The notes under the pieces are model-generated. The model saw only the letters and a list, made by a program, of their open reading frames with translations. It ran no database searches and had not been told where the DNA came from. The position numbers and the translations under genes are program-made. A stretch of 5,397 bases of DNA from Desulfurococcales archaeon (GTDB lineage Archaea; Thermoproteota; Thermoprotei_A; Sulfolobales; Acidilobaceae). Numbering within the stretch: the first letter of the stretch is position 1; each line of letters opens with the position of its first letter. This document shows, piece by piece, positions 1 to 5,357 of this stretch. The DNA lies in the NCBI GenBank assembly GCA_015521095.1, contig WAOU01000085.1:1-5397 (forward strand). Reading direction: 5' to 3'.

Positions 1-8
1 GTGATACC

Positions 9-15
9 TAAATAA
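9..15 (+). promoter_or_regulatory. Putative TATA box for tRNA-Ser
   Basis: The AT-rich heptamer TAAATAA lies 35 nt before the mature 5' end of the serine tRNA. With the usual archaeal TATA-to-start distance of about 25 nt, transcription would begin near position 38 and leave a short 5' leader for RNase P. The same arrangement (TTAATAA followed by ACC, 37 nt before the tRNA) precedes the leucine tRNA at the other end of the window, which supports both. No start site has been mapped; this is inferred from motif and spacing. Confidence 0.5.
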
Positions 16-50
16 CCCTCCTAGGAAACATTATTTGTTGGCTCGGGAGT

Positions 51-139
51 GCCGGGGTGCCCGAGCGGACCAAGGGGACGGGCTTGAGACCCGTTCCCCC
101 ACACGGGGGGCGCGGGTTCGAATCCCGCCCCCGGCGCCA
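51..139 (+). tRNA. tRNA-Ser(UGA), CCA encoded
   Basis: This is a class II tRNA that folds completely by eye. The acceptor stem is GCCGGGG (51-57) with CCCCGGC (129-135), and all seven pairs are present. The D-arm starts with CCC at 60-62. The anticodon stem ACGGG/CCCGT (78-82/90-94) closes a 7-nt loop with anticodon TGA at 85-87. A long variable arm has CCCCC (96-100) facing GGGGG (105-109), and the T-arm is GCGGG-TTCGAAT-CCCGC (112-128). The discriminator base is G (136), as expected for serine, and CCA is encoded (137-139). It would read UCA and, by wobble, other UCN codons. There is no intron. Its 3' end is only 10 bp from the stop codon of the convergent cbf5 gene. Confidence 0.97.
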
Positions 140-149
140 TGGGGGACTA

Positions 150-1229
150 TTAGCTGTCCTGGCCCTGTCTCCTCCACATCCTCGGATAGATTCCTGGCTC
201 CATTATGATTCTCTTCGGTTTCACAGCTATTCCTTTCTCTGACTGGATAATTGTTTCTGCATCCATCTCTGCAACACCTAGTCCGATGAACTCTCCCTTT
301 CCTGTGAGCATCGCTACCGTGTCGCCTTTCTTTATCGTGTCCTGTACCATGACAATTCCGGGTACTGCTAGGCTTGCTCCGTGGACAATGCTTTCCACTG
401 CACTATCTCTCACTACTACTTTGGGTATATGGCATACTGAGTACTCTCCCGGTAGAACTACTTTCCGTAGTAGATCCTCTTTCCCTTCAAGACGTAGACG
501 TATAAGTGCCATTGCGACATCATGCATTCTGACGAGGTTCTTGTCTTCATGGAAGGGGCCTGTTCTTATTCTACGAAGTTCTCTCATATGGGCTCCTACG
601 CCTAGGACTAGGCCTACATCCCAGCATAATTTACGCATGTAGGTTCCTGCCTCACAATCTATTCTGAGGAGAGCGTATTTTCCGGTGTATTCGAGAAGCT
701 CTATTTCGTTGATACGTTTTTTTCGCAGTGCCCTTTTCACGCTACTTCTTAGTGGCGGCCTCTGATATATGACTCCTGTGAATTCTTCTAGTACCTCTCT
801 AAGTCGCTCTTCGGGAACGGGGCTGTGAAGCTGCATGACGCAGATGTATTCTTTGCTTGAGTGTATGATGTTTCCGACTACTCTCGTCATGCGGGCAAGG
901 GCCACGGGTAGTACTCCTGTTACTTTGGGGTGTCCCCGCCCCGGTCCTATGTAGACCTAGGGCTCTAGGGTGCCCCCGTGCCCTGCCCGCTTTATGTTGA
1001 ACATTTTCTTTATCCATGCTACTACTTCGTGGCTTGTTGGTCCTGGAGGCTTGTCGAGGTTAATTACACCATATTCTATGTATTTTTCGAGTGGTCGCTC
1101 GTAGGGGAGCCAACCCCATTCGGGGCTTGTTGGCTCGTCTATTTTGATAAGCCAGTTAGCTTTGTATCCGCAGAATTCGTTTATTGAGTTAATGAACTCC
1201 CGGCCTTTCTGGGTTACGTCTATGTCCAT
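150..1229 (-). CDS. cbf5: Cbf5/TruB-family rRNA pseudouridine synthase, intron-containing
   Basis: This encodes the catalytic subunit of archaeal H/ACA ribonucleoproteins, which converts uridine to pseudouridine in rRNA together with Nop10, Gar1, L7Ae and guide RNA. The gene is in two exons, 1229-965 and 931-150. Joined, they give 348 residues, a normal length for archaeal Cbf5. Exon 1 carries motif I ([15 protein letters not shown], about residues 56-70) and ends in the catalytic loop. The junction rebuilds GHGGTLDPKVTG, with catalytic Asp89 equivalent to Asp48 of E. coli TruB. Exon 2 has [12 protein letters not shown] (about 144-155), [15 protein letters not shown] (181-195), [17 protein letters not shown], and a C-terminal PUA domain from about 258 to 340. 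ATG at 1229 is preceded at 8 nt by a strong AGGAGGAG site. Without splicing, translation stops at TAG 959-957 after 90 residues. No other lesion is visible, so I read this as an intact split gene and not a pseudogene. Confidence 0.95.
932..964 (-). other. 33-nt archaeal pre-mRNA intron (bulge-helix-bulge) in cbf5
   Basis: Removing 964-932 joins CTA-G to AC-CCC-AAA and gives Leu-Asp-Pro-Lys, exactly the conserved Cbf5 sequence. One-base slippage (963-931) gives the same product. In the minus-strand RNA, exon CCCU (970-967) pairs with GGGG (937-934) as the 4-bp central helix. The bulge AG|A (966-964) holds the 5' cut and AC|A (933-931) the 3' cut. The intron body forms GCCCU (963-959) with GGGGC (942-938), a one-base A bulge, then GGUC (957-954) with GACC (946-943) around a 7-nt loop. 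The outer exon helix is GGGG/CCCC (976-973/930-927) with an unpaired CA opposite the 3' bulge, so the motif is slightly relaxed. The expected processing enzymes are the tRNA-splicing endonuclease and RtcB ligase. That an intron is present is very likely; the exact cut sites are inferred. Confidence 0.9.
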
Positions 1230-1237
1230 TCTTTTCT

Positions 1238-1245
1238 CTCCTCCT
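1238..1245 (-). promoter_or_regulatory. Strong Shine-Dalgarno site of cbf5
   Basis: AGGAGGAG ends 8 nt before the ATG at 1229. It fixes that start for the short first exon, which on its own would look like a dubious 90-codon frame. Confidence 0.75.
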
Positions 1246-1274
1246 AGTTCTAGTTATTGTCATCTATGAGGATC

Positions 1275-1281
1275 TATTATA
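1275..1281 (-). promoter_or_regulatory. Putative TATA box for cbf5
   Basis: TATAATA lies in the 144-bp gap between rpl14e and cbf5, about 45 nt before the cbf5 start. A transcript starting about 25 nt downstream would have a leader of 20-25 nt containing the Shine-Dalgarno site. The left part of the gap (towards rpl14e) is almost pure A+T, which makes chance TATA-like strings common. cbf5 may therefore be transcribed separately from rpl14e, but read-through is equally possible. Confidence 0.4.
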
Positions 1282-1373
1282 TCTTGAGAACTTGGCTTGG
1301 TATACTTCTAGAAATGGAGGTTGTAAGCAATCTATATAATATTTATTATGAAAATAGTTATTAAATATTAGAC

Positions 1374-1661
1374 CTATATGGCCGGTGCTGGTTTAACTCT
1401 TTCTCTCATGAAATCCACGAGTCCAGCACTAGTTATTGCGTTGAGTACTTCTTCATCAGAGGCTCCTTTACTGATTTCTATCTTTTTATCGAGAGGCTCT
1501 ATATGGTCGATGTTTGCACGTCTTCTCCTTACACCTGTAAGCTGCTTAGGACCTGTTATTAGTACAAAGTTCTCATCAATGATATCTACGATAACACATT
1601 TTCTACCGGCTTCTCTTCCGTATACCTTTACACACAGCCTTCCTACTTCTATTGCTGGCAT
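1374..1661 (-). CDS. rpl14e: Large-subunit ribosomal protein eL14 (L14e)
   Basis: This is a 95-residue ribosomal protein of the archaeal/eukaryotic 50S/60S subunit. The N-terminal KOW-type barrel spans about residues 8-40 ([17 protein letters not shown], then NFVLITGP), followed by the basic segment [16 protein letters not shown] and an acidic-helical tail (KGASDEEV). The family usually begins MPAIEVGR, which is exactly what follows the ATG at 1661. An in-frame ATG exists five codons upstream (1676), but its next bases, GGAGGGAG, are the Shine-Dalgarno site for 1661, so I chose the internal start. The gene lies between cmk and cbf5, the usual archaeal neighbourhood, and has its own TATA box. 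The protein is complete. Confidence 0.96.
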   Translation of the reverse strand: MPAIEVGRLCVKVYGREAGRKCVIVDIIDENFVLITGPKQLTGVRRRRANIDHIEPLDKKIEISKGASDEEVLNAITSAGLVDFMRERVKPAPAI

Positions 1662-1666
1662 TCTGT

Positions 1667-1674
1667 CTCCCTCC
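1667..1674 (-). promoter_or_regulatory. Shine-Dalgarno site deciding the rpl14e start
   Basis: GGAGGGAG sits 5 nt before the ATG at 1661. It overlaps codons that would be translated if the upstream ATG at 1676 were used, and this argues against the longer 100-residue reading. Confidence 0.75.
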
Positions 1675-1707
1675 ATACACCGGATTCGTCTCTAGAAGGT
1701 TATCCCG

Positions 1708-1716
1708 ATATAAATA
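1708..1716 (-). promoter_or_regulatory. Putative TATA box for rpl14e
   Basis: TATTTATAT, with the purine-rich GAAAGAAT just upstream as a possible BRE, lies about 47 nt before the rpl14e ATG. It falls in the 73-bp gap after cmk. A start about 25 nt downstream gives a short leader ending in the ribosome-binding site. The position fits a genuine internal promoter that splits the cluster, but it is inferred from sequence alone. Confidence 0.5.
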
Positions 1717-1734
1717 TGATTCTTTCGTCAAATC

Positions 1735-2316
1735 TCACAAGTAGCCTAGCTTCTTGAGCTTTAACCTAACAAAGGACTCGATAACGTGATAGACCTCGTC
1801 CACGCCCAGCACGCTTGTATCCACTACAATATCGAACAGAGAATAGTCCAGTAAGTCAAAGCCATAGTATTCTTTAAATCTCTTATATTGGCTCAACTCT
1901 CTTGTAAAAGTCTCTCTTATTGTAGTCCACTTATCTTTCTGTTCTCTTGAAACTATTCTCTGTGCGCGTACTAGTGGATGAGCTTTTACTAGTATACTTA
2001 TATCTGCGATCCCGGCTAGTACCCAGGCTGCAAGATGACTATCGATAACTACTCCTCCTTTTCTAGCATATTCAAGAGTGGTCGAGTCTATGAGGAAATC
2101 TATCTTTGGGTCTTTCTCGGCTACTCTGCTAAATTCCTCTAGAGTATAGCCTAGCTTCTTTGCAAGTTCCCTGAATATCTGGCCCGTAGTATAGTATTCT
2201 AGTCCAAAATCCTTGCTTAGCTTCTTAGCATATGTCGTTTTGCCTGAGCCTGGAGGGCCAGATACTACTATTACTGGCCCCTTATTACGGATATTCTTAG
2301 TAGTTCTGCTAGACAC
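1735..2316 (-). CDS. cmk: Cytidylate kinase, archaeal type
   Basis: This soluble P-loop kinase phosphorylates CMP/dCMP with ATP and supplies pyrimidine nucleotides. The 193-residue protein has the Walker A loop GPPGSGKTT (residues 20-28). Next come a CMP-binding helix region ([14 protein letters not shown], 43-56), the strand-plus-acid IDSHLAAW (91-98), a LID segment with [13 protein letters not shown] (124-136), and the [12 protein letters not shown] motif (143-154) typical of short archaeal Cmk proteins. The start is uncertain. GTG at 2316 is the only standard start codon close before the P-loop and places it 19 residues in, somewhat longer than usual. It overlaps the end of rpl34e by 46 bp and lacks a good Shine-Dalgarno site; GGTGGT lies about 14 nt upstream. 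This overlap suggests coupled translation with rpl34e. Family assignment is firm and start assignment moderate. Confidence 0.93.
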   Translation of the reverse strand: MSSRTTKNIRNKGPVIVVSGPPGSGKTTYAKKLSKDFGLEYYTTGQIFRELAKKLGYTLEEFSRVAEKDPKIDFLIDSTTLEYARKGGVVIDSHLAAWVLAGIADISILVKAHPLVRAQRIVSREQKDKWTTIRETFTRELSQYKRFKEYYGFDLLDYSLFDIVVDTSVLGVDEVYHVIESFVRLKLKKLGYL

Positions 2317-2543
2317 TTCGGGCAGAGTACACCACCATATGGTCTTTCTGGTCTCTTACTAGTTTTGCTTAGATGCCTTAGCTTGTTGGGACGGAGCCTT
2401 GGTACCGCGTTTAGTCGTCGTCCACACCTCGCGCATCGTGCTGGGCCGGGTTTTCTTTTTTCGAAGTGGACCGTGGTGCGTCCGCCTGGGAGCCTAACGC
2501 TGACCCTTCGTAGGCTCCTGCTTCTATAGGCGGGCCTCACCAC
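2271..2543 (-). CDS. rpl34e: Large-subunit ribosomal protein eL34 (L34e)
   Basis: This is a 90-residue zinc-binding ribosomal protein of the archaeal/eukaryotic large subunit. The N-terminus [13 protein letters not shown] and the segment [15 protein letters not shown] are family hallmarks. Two CxxC pairs (Cys37/Cys40 in CARC, Cys74/Cys77 in CPKC) form the zinc site, and RPERPYGG between them is also typical. It begins with two consecutive GTG codons (2543 and 2540). The upstream GGAGGTG ends 7 nt before the first one, which I take as the start, although the second would also fit. Its last codons overlap cmk in another frame. It follows the DUF106 gene after 52 bp and is probably cotranscribed with it. 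Confidence 0.95.
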   Translation of the reverse strand: MVRPAYRSRSLRRVSVRLPGGRTTVHFEKRKPGPARCARCGRRLNAVPRLRPNKLRHLSKTSKRPERPYGGVLCPKCLAELLRISVIRGQ

Positions 2544-2550
2544 GTTTGTC

Positions 2551-2557
2551 CACCTCC
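2551..2557 (-). promoter_or_regulatory. Shine-Dalgarno site of rpl34e
   Basis: GGAGGTG lies 7 nt before the first of two tandem GTG codons and supports GTG initiation at 2543. The GGTGG at its end can pair with CCATC 5 nt upstream, so the site may be partly structured in the mRNA. Confidence 0.65.
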
Positions 2558-2568
2558 GTGATGGTTCG

Positions 2569-2588
2569 CCAATATCGGATGATATTGG
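2569..2588. repeat. Perfect 8-bp inverted repeat before rpl34e
   Basis: CCAATATC and GATATTGG flank the 4-nt spacer GGAT. In the minus-strand mRNA this gives an 8-bp hairpin located between the DUF106 stop codon and the rpl34e ribosome-binding site. No U-tract follows, so it does not look like a terminator. It could be a protein- or RNA-level control site or a processing point. The function is unknown. Confidence 0.5.
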
Positions 2589-2595
2589 TGAGGCG

Positions 2596-3027
2596 CTATA
2601 AGAAGGTATCGCGCATTGCTAGGTAGAAGACCATATATGATATAAAGTATAATAGAAAGGACGGAATCACAAGGCCGAATTCTGACTCTATAGAGATTAA
2701 TGGAATATAATATGGAGCGGGAAGGACAGGAACAATATAGAAGAATATAATGCTTCCCGAGACATAGCTTGCCATTAATAGGAGCATTTTTACTATGATG
2801 CTTCTCGTCATTATCCTTTTTGCTTTCTTATACTCGGACTCCATTGCTCTAAGCTTCTTCAATATCCTTTTGCTCTTCCTAGACTCGTTTCTAAGAATTC
2901 GATACTGTGAGATAACCTCGATGGCTTTCTCTATTGCTTCTCGTGGATATATGCTCCTGTATATCATTGCAGTACTATAGACGAGCAGTAACGGGAGGAT
3001 CACGATGATTAGCGGTAACGGATTCAT
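2596..3027 (-). CDS. DUF106 / EMC3-TMCO1-like membrane protein (Oxa1/YidC superfamily)
   Basis: This 143-residue integral membrane protein has three predicted membrane segments (about residues 4-26, 76-101 and 118-137). A charged, Lys/Arg-rich helical region between the first two (28-74) probably forms a cytosolic coiled coil. This topology, and its place between adkA and rpl34e near secY, match archaeal DUF106 proteins. These are assigned to the Oxa1 superfamily with EMC3, TMCO1 and YidC and are thought to help insert nascent membrane proteins at the ribosome. The assignment rests on architecture and gene order; primary sequence is weakly conserved in this family. ATG at 3027 follows a GGAGG site by 9 nt, and a TATA box lies 40-48 nt upstream. 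An ATG at 3043 is out of frame. Confidence 0.85.
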   Translation of the reverse strand: MNPLPLIIVILPLLLVYSTAMIYRSIYPREAIEKAIEVISQYRILRNESRKSKRILKKLRAMESEYKKAKRIMTRSIIVKMLLLMASYVSGSIIFFYIVPVLPAPYYIPLISIESEFGLVIPSFLLYFISYMVFYLAMRDTFL

Positions 3028-3036
3028 TTCCTTGTT

Positions 3037-3041
3037 CCTCC
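3037..3041 (-). promoter_or_regulatory. Shine-Dalgarno site of the DUF106 gene
   Basis: GGAGG lies 9 nt before the ATG at 3027 and selects it over the out-of-frame ATG at 3043, which overlaps the site. Confidence 0.65.
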
Positions 3042-3066
3042 ATGAACCCGGTGTATTCTCTTGAAA

Positions 3067-3075
3067 TTATTTAAA
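3067..3075 (-). promoter_or_regulatory. Putative TATA box for DUF106-rpl34e-cmk
   Basis: TTTAAATAA is the most TATA-like string in the 124-bp gap downstream of adkA. It lies 39 nt before the DUF106 ATG, so a start about 25 nt downstream would give a leader of about 15-20 nt that still contains the GGAGG site. It probably begins a second transcription unit. Inferred only. Confidence 0.5.
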
Positions 3076-3133
3076 TTGTCCTCTAGGATCTTGAATAGTG
3101 ATCTTCAACAATGGGAACATTCTTGAAACCGTC

Positions 3134-3143
3134 GGAAAAGAAA
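3134..3143 (-). terminator. Possible T-rich terminator after adkA
   Basis: The minus-strand sequence TTTCTTTTCC follows the adkA stop codon by 8 nt, after the self-complementary stretch TATAATATTATA. Archaeal RNA polymerase often terminates at T-rich tracts without a GC hairpin. The tract is interrupted by cytosines, so this is a weak call. Confidence 0.3.
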
Positions 3144-3151
3144 TTATAATA

Positions 3152-3760
<609 letters not shown>

Positions 3761-5128
3761 TTATCCCTCGCCTAGTAGCTTCCTCAGTAGCGGGAATGTC
3801 TCTAGGGCTCTCTCATAGCTTATCATTGTATAGTACTGATTTATAATACCGACCGCAAGGAGTATTCCTGTCCCTGTACCATAGGCTCCGAATATGTCTG
3901 CTACAACAGTGATTATAGCCACGATTATACTGCTTAGCAGTGTTAGCGGATAGATGTATTTTGATAGGATTGACTCTAAGATCTTCGGATTTCTCCTCAT
4001 TCCGGGTATTTCGAGGCCGCTTTTTATTAGTCTATCCGCTTGTTCTGAGGGGTTTAGACCCGCTAGTTCTACCCACATGTATCCAAATATAATTGACATT
4101 ATAGTCCAGCTGATCACGAATGTTACTGTCCTGATCGGGTCTGAGACTGCAGTAATTATTCCTCTTGGCGGGCTAATATAGTAGACGAACTGGTCGTATG
4201 CTTGGTATATTGGGTGTGTTGTTCCTAGGAAGTTTCCTATTATTCCTCTGAAGAGTTGGAGGTCGGCTACTAGTATACCGACTAGTAATATGGGTATGTT
4301 TGTTACATACATGAACTGTAGTGGTACCTTTGACCTTATACCCCTCATCCTTGGAGAGGTGACTGGGATCTCTACTCTCATCGCTTGGACGTATACTAGG
4401 AAGAGTATTATTGCAAGTGTTGCCACGAGGCCTGTGAGATCAGGGTATCCTCCTGGCCTTGCAATAATCGTCGGAGAGGGATTCTGTATTAGTGCAGGTA
4501 TAAAGCCGTATGTTTCTGCTACTTGGGGGATATAGCCTAGGAAGCTCCACATTACCTGGTATGCTACTCCTGCCAGGATGAAGAGGCTTATCGCGCTTCC
4601 TATACCCCAGCCCTTCTGGAGCATCTCATCCATGAGAATGACTATAAACGCGGCTAGTGAGAGCTGCGCGATAACAAGGATCTTTATTTCCCATGAGGGG
4701 GTTATGTTGGTTCCGGCCCAATACTTGTTTCCTAAGACATACATTGTGGCCTCGAAGATTGCGAAGAATATGGCCAGACTTTTCTGTGCGGCGGTGAATG
4801 TTTTTCTAGCATCTGGATCCGATAGGTCGATGTCGATTATTTTCGCGCCTGCAAGTACCTGTAATATAAGTCCCGCCGTGACGATGGGACCTATACCAAG
4901 CTCCATCAGCGTACCCGCACTACTGGCGAAGATAATCTGCTGAAGAGTAATCCTAGACTCAGTGACCTGCTCGGGTATTCCATATAGAGGAATATTAGTC
5001 ATAATGAGATATAGAACAAGGACAACACCCGTCCACGCCAATCTCCTATATAGCGATGGTTTCGGCACTGGCTTTTCTATGGTAGGAAACCTATCAGCAA
5101 TTGCTGCAAGTATATCCAGTACACCCAC
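3761..5128 (-). CDS. secY: Preprotein translocase subunit SecY (Sec61 alpha)
   Basis: This is the channel subunit of the archaeal SecYEbeta complex, which moves proteins across or into the cytoplasmic membrane. The 455-residue protein is full length, with ten hydrophobic segments at about 29-46, 74-93, 114-135, 148-168, 175-195, 230-249, 270-290, 335-354, 392-412 and 417-435. The extracytoplasmic plug region follows the first segment, and ELGIGPIVTAGLILQVL (76-92) is the classic helix-2 signature. The basic cytosolic loop VEIPVTSPRMRGIRSKVPLQF (6/7) and GLEIPGMRRNPKILESIL (8/9) are the ribosome-facing loops. GTG at 5128 is the start: it follows AGGTGA by 6 nt, an in-frame TGA lies just upstream, and the N-terminus MGVLDILAAIADRFP fits the family. 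An ATG two bases earlier is out of frame. Confidence 0.97.
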   Translation of the reverse strand: MGVLDILAAIADRFPTIEKPVPKPSLYRRLAWTGVVLVLYLIMTNIPLYGIPEQVTESRITLQQIIFASSAGTLMELGIGPIVTAGLILQVLAGAKIIDIDLSDPDARKTFTAAQKSLAIFFAIFEATMYVLGNKYWAGTNITPSWEIKILVIAQLSLAAFIVILMDEMLQKGWGIGSAISLFILAGVAYQVMWSFLGYIPQVAETYGFIPALIQNPSPTIIARPGGYPDLTGLVATLAIILFLVYVQAMRVEIPVTSPRMRGIRSKVPLQFMYVTNIPILLVGILVADLQLFRGIIGNFLGTTHPIYQAYDQFVYYISPPRGIITAVSDPIRTVTFVISWTIMSIIFGYMWVELAGLNPSEQADRLIKSGLEIPGMRRNPKILESILSKYIYPLTLLSSIIVAIITVVADIFGAYGTGTGILLAVGIINQYYTMISYERALETFPLLRKLLGEG

Positions 5129-5134
5129 ATTGAT

Positions 5135-5140
5135 TCACCT
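5135..5140 (-). promoter_or_regulatory. Shine-Dalgarno site of secY
   Basis: AGGTGA lies 6 nt before the GTG start. Its TGA is also the in-frame stop that rules out any longer SecY N-terminus. Confidence 0.6.
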
Positions 5141-5192
5141 AATCGTCGATTCCCTGGAAACCGCCTTGTAGACCTATGGATACCTCTCGGGG

Positions 5193-5200
5193 AAATAAAT
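5193..5200 (-). promoter_or_regulatory. Putative TATA box for secY-adkA
   Basis: ATTTATTT on the minus strand lies about 65-72 nt before the secY GTG. It implies a start near 5170 and a leader of roughly 40 nt. It sits in the 141-bp divergent gap shared with the leucine tRNA gene. A second AT-rich string at 5213-5232 could serve either direction, so the call is tentative. Confidence 0.35.
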
Positions 5201-5225
5201 GAGTAACCCTGGGCTCGAAATATTC

Positions 5226-5232
5226 TTAATAA
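5226..5232 (+). promoter_or_regulatory. Putative TATA box for tRNA-Leu
   Basis: TTAATAA followed by ACC lies 37 nt before the mature tRNA-Leu 5' end, matching the arrangement upstream of tRNA-Ser. The more TATA-like TATAATT at 5254-5260 is too close: transcription from it would begin inside the tRNA. Confidence 0.5.
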
Positions 5233-5263
5233 CCTGTAATTGGCTTAGACACCTATAATTGGC
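5232..5263 (+). repeat. Direct repeat of 13 bp at 19-bp spacing upstream of tRNA-Leu
   Basis: ACCTGTAATTGGC (5232-5244) and ACCTATAATTGGC (5251-5263) differ at one base. The first copy overlaps the end of the tRNA-Leu TATA box and the second covers the expected transcription start. It may be a small tandem duplication or a binding site; nothing shows which. Confidence 0.6.
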
Positions 5264-5269
5264 GAAGGC

Positions 5270-5357
5270 GCGGGGGTGCCCGAGCCTGGTCAAAGGGGTC
5301 GGGCTCAGGACCCGATGGCGTAGGCCTGCGTGGGTTCAAATCCCACCCCCCGCACCA
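5270..5357 (+). tRNA. tRNA-Leu(CAG), CCA encoded
   Basis: This is a class II tRNA. The acceptor stem is GCGGGGG (5270-5276) with CCCCCGC (5347-5353), and all seven pairs are present. The D-arm begins CCC at 5279-5281. The anticodon stem TCGGG/CCCGA (5299-5303/5311-5315) closes a 7-nt loop with anticodon CAG at 5306-5308. The variable arm can pair GGC with GCC, and the T-arm is GTGGG-TTCAAAT-CCCAC (5330-5346). Discriminator A (5354) agrees with leucine, and CCA is encoded at 5355-5357. It reads CUG. There is no intron. It is divergent from secY. The remaining 40 bp to the window edge show no feature. Confidence 0.97.

Noticed and set aside
57..242. 61-codon plus-strand frame over tRNA-Ser
   Set aside because: It begins inside the tRNA and crosses into the antisense of cbf5, so it is not a gene.
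205..642. 145-codon plus-strand frame
   Set aside because: It is antisense to the conserved cbf5 exon 2, Ser/Thr-rich as expected for an antisense shadow, and has no ribosome-binding site or recognisable domain. The plus-strand frames opposite rpl14e, adkA and secY are rejected for the same reason.
957..959. TAG in cbf5 as a real truncation (pseudogene) or a sequencing error
   Set aside because: Both halves are highly conserved, and the gap between them needs removal of exactly 33 nt that fold as a BHB intron, at a site known to carry introns in crenarchaeal cbf5. A frameshift or decay would not produce this.
957..959. TAG read as pyrrolysine or by read-through
   Set aside because: Read-through would insert 11 foreign residues into the catalytic loop and replace the catalytic Asp by Glu. 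Pyrrolysine use is confined mainly to methanogens and relatives, which the gene content does not suggest.
799..1017. 72-codon minus-strand frame spanning the cbf5 intron region
   Set aside because: It is an alternate-frame shadow of cbf5 with low-complexity Arg/His-rich sequence and no family resemblance.
1337..1370. 9-bp inverted repeat TAATATTTA/TAAATATTA after the rpl14e stop
   Set aside because: It is made only of A and T in an almost pure A+T stretch, with a 16-nt spacer. Such a repeat is expected by chance and would be unstable at high temperature.
1230..1373. Search for a C/D-box or H/ACA small RNA in the rpl14e-cbf5 gap
   Set aside because: A partial C-box-like string (TAGATGA) occurs, but no D box (CTGA) or ACA element lies at a suitable distance.
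1374..1676. 100-residue form of eL14 starting at ATG 1676
   Set aside because: The extra five codons are the Shine-Dalgarno site for the ATG at 1661, and the family starts MPAIEVGR.
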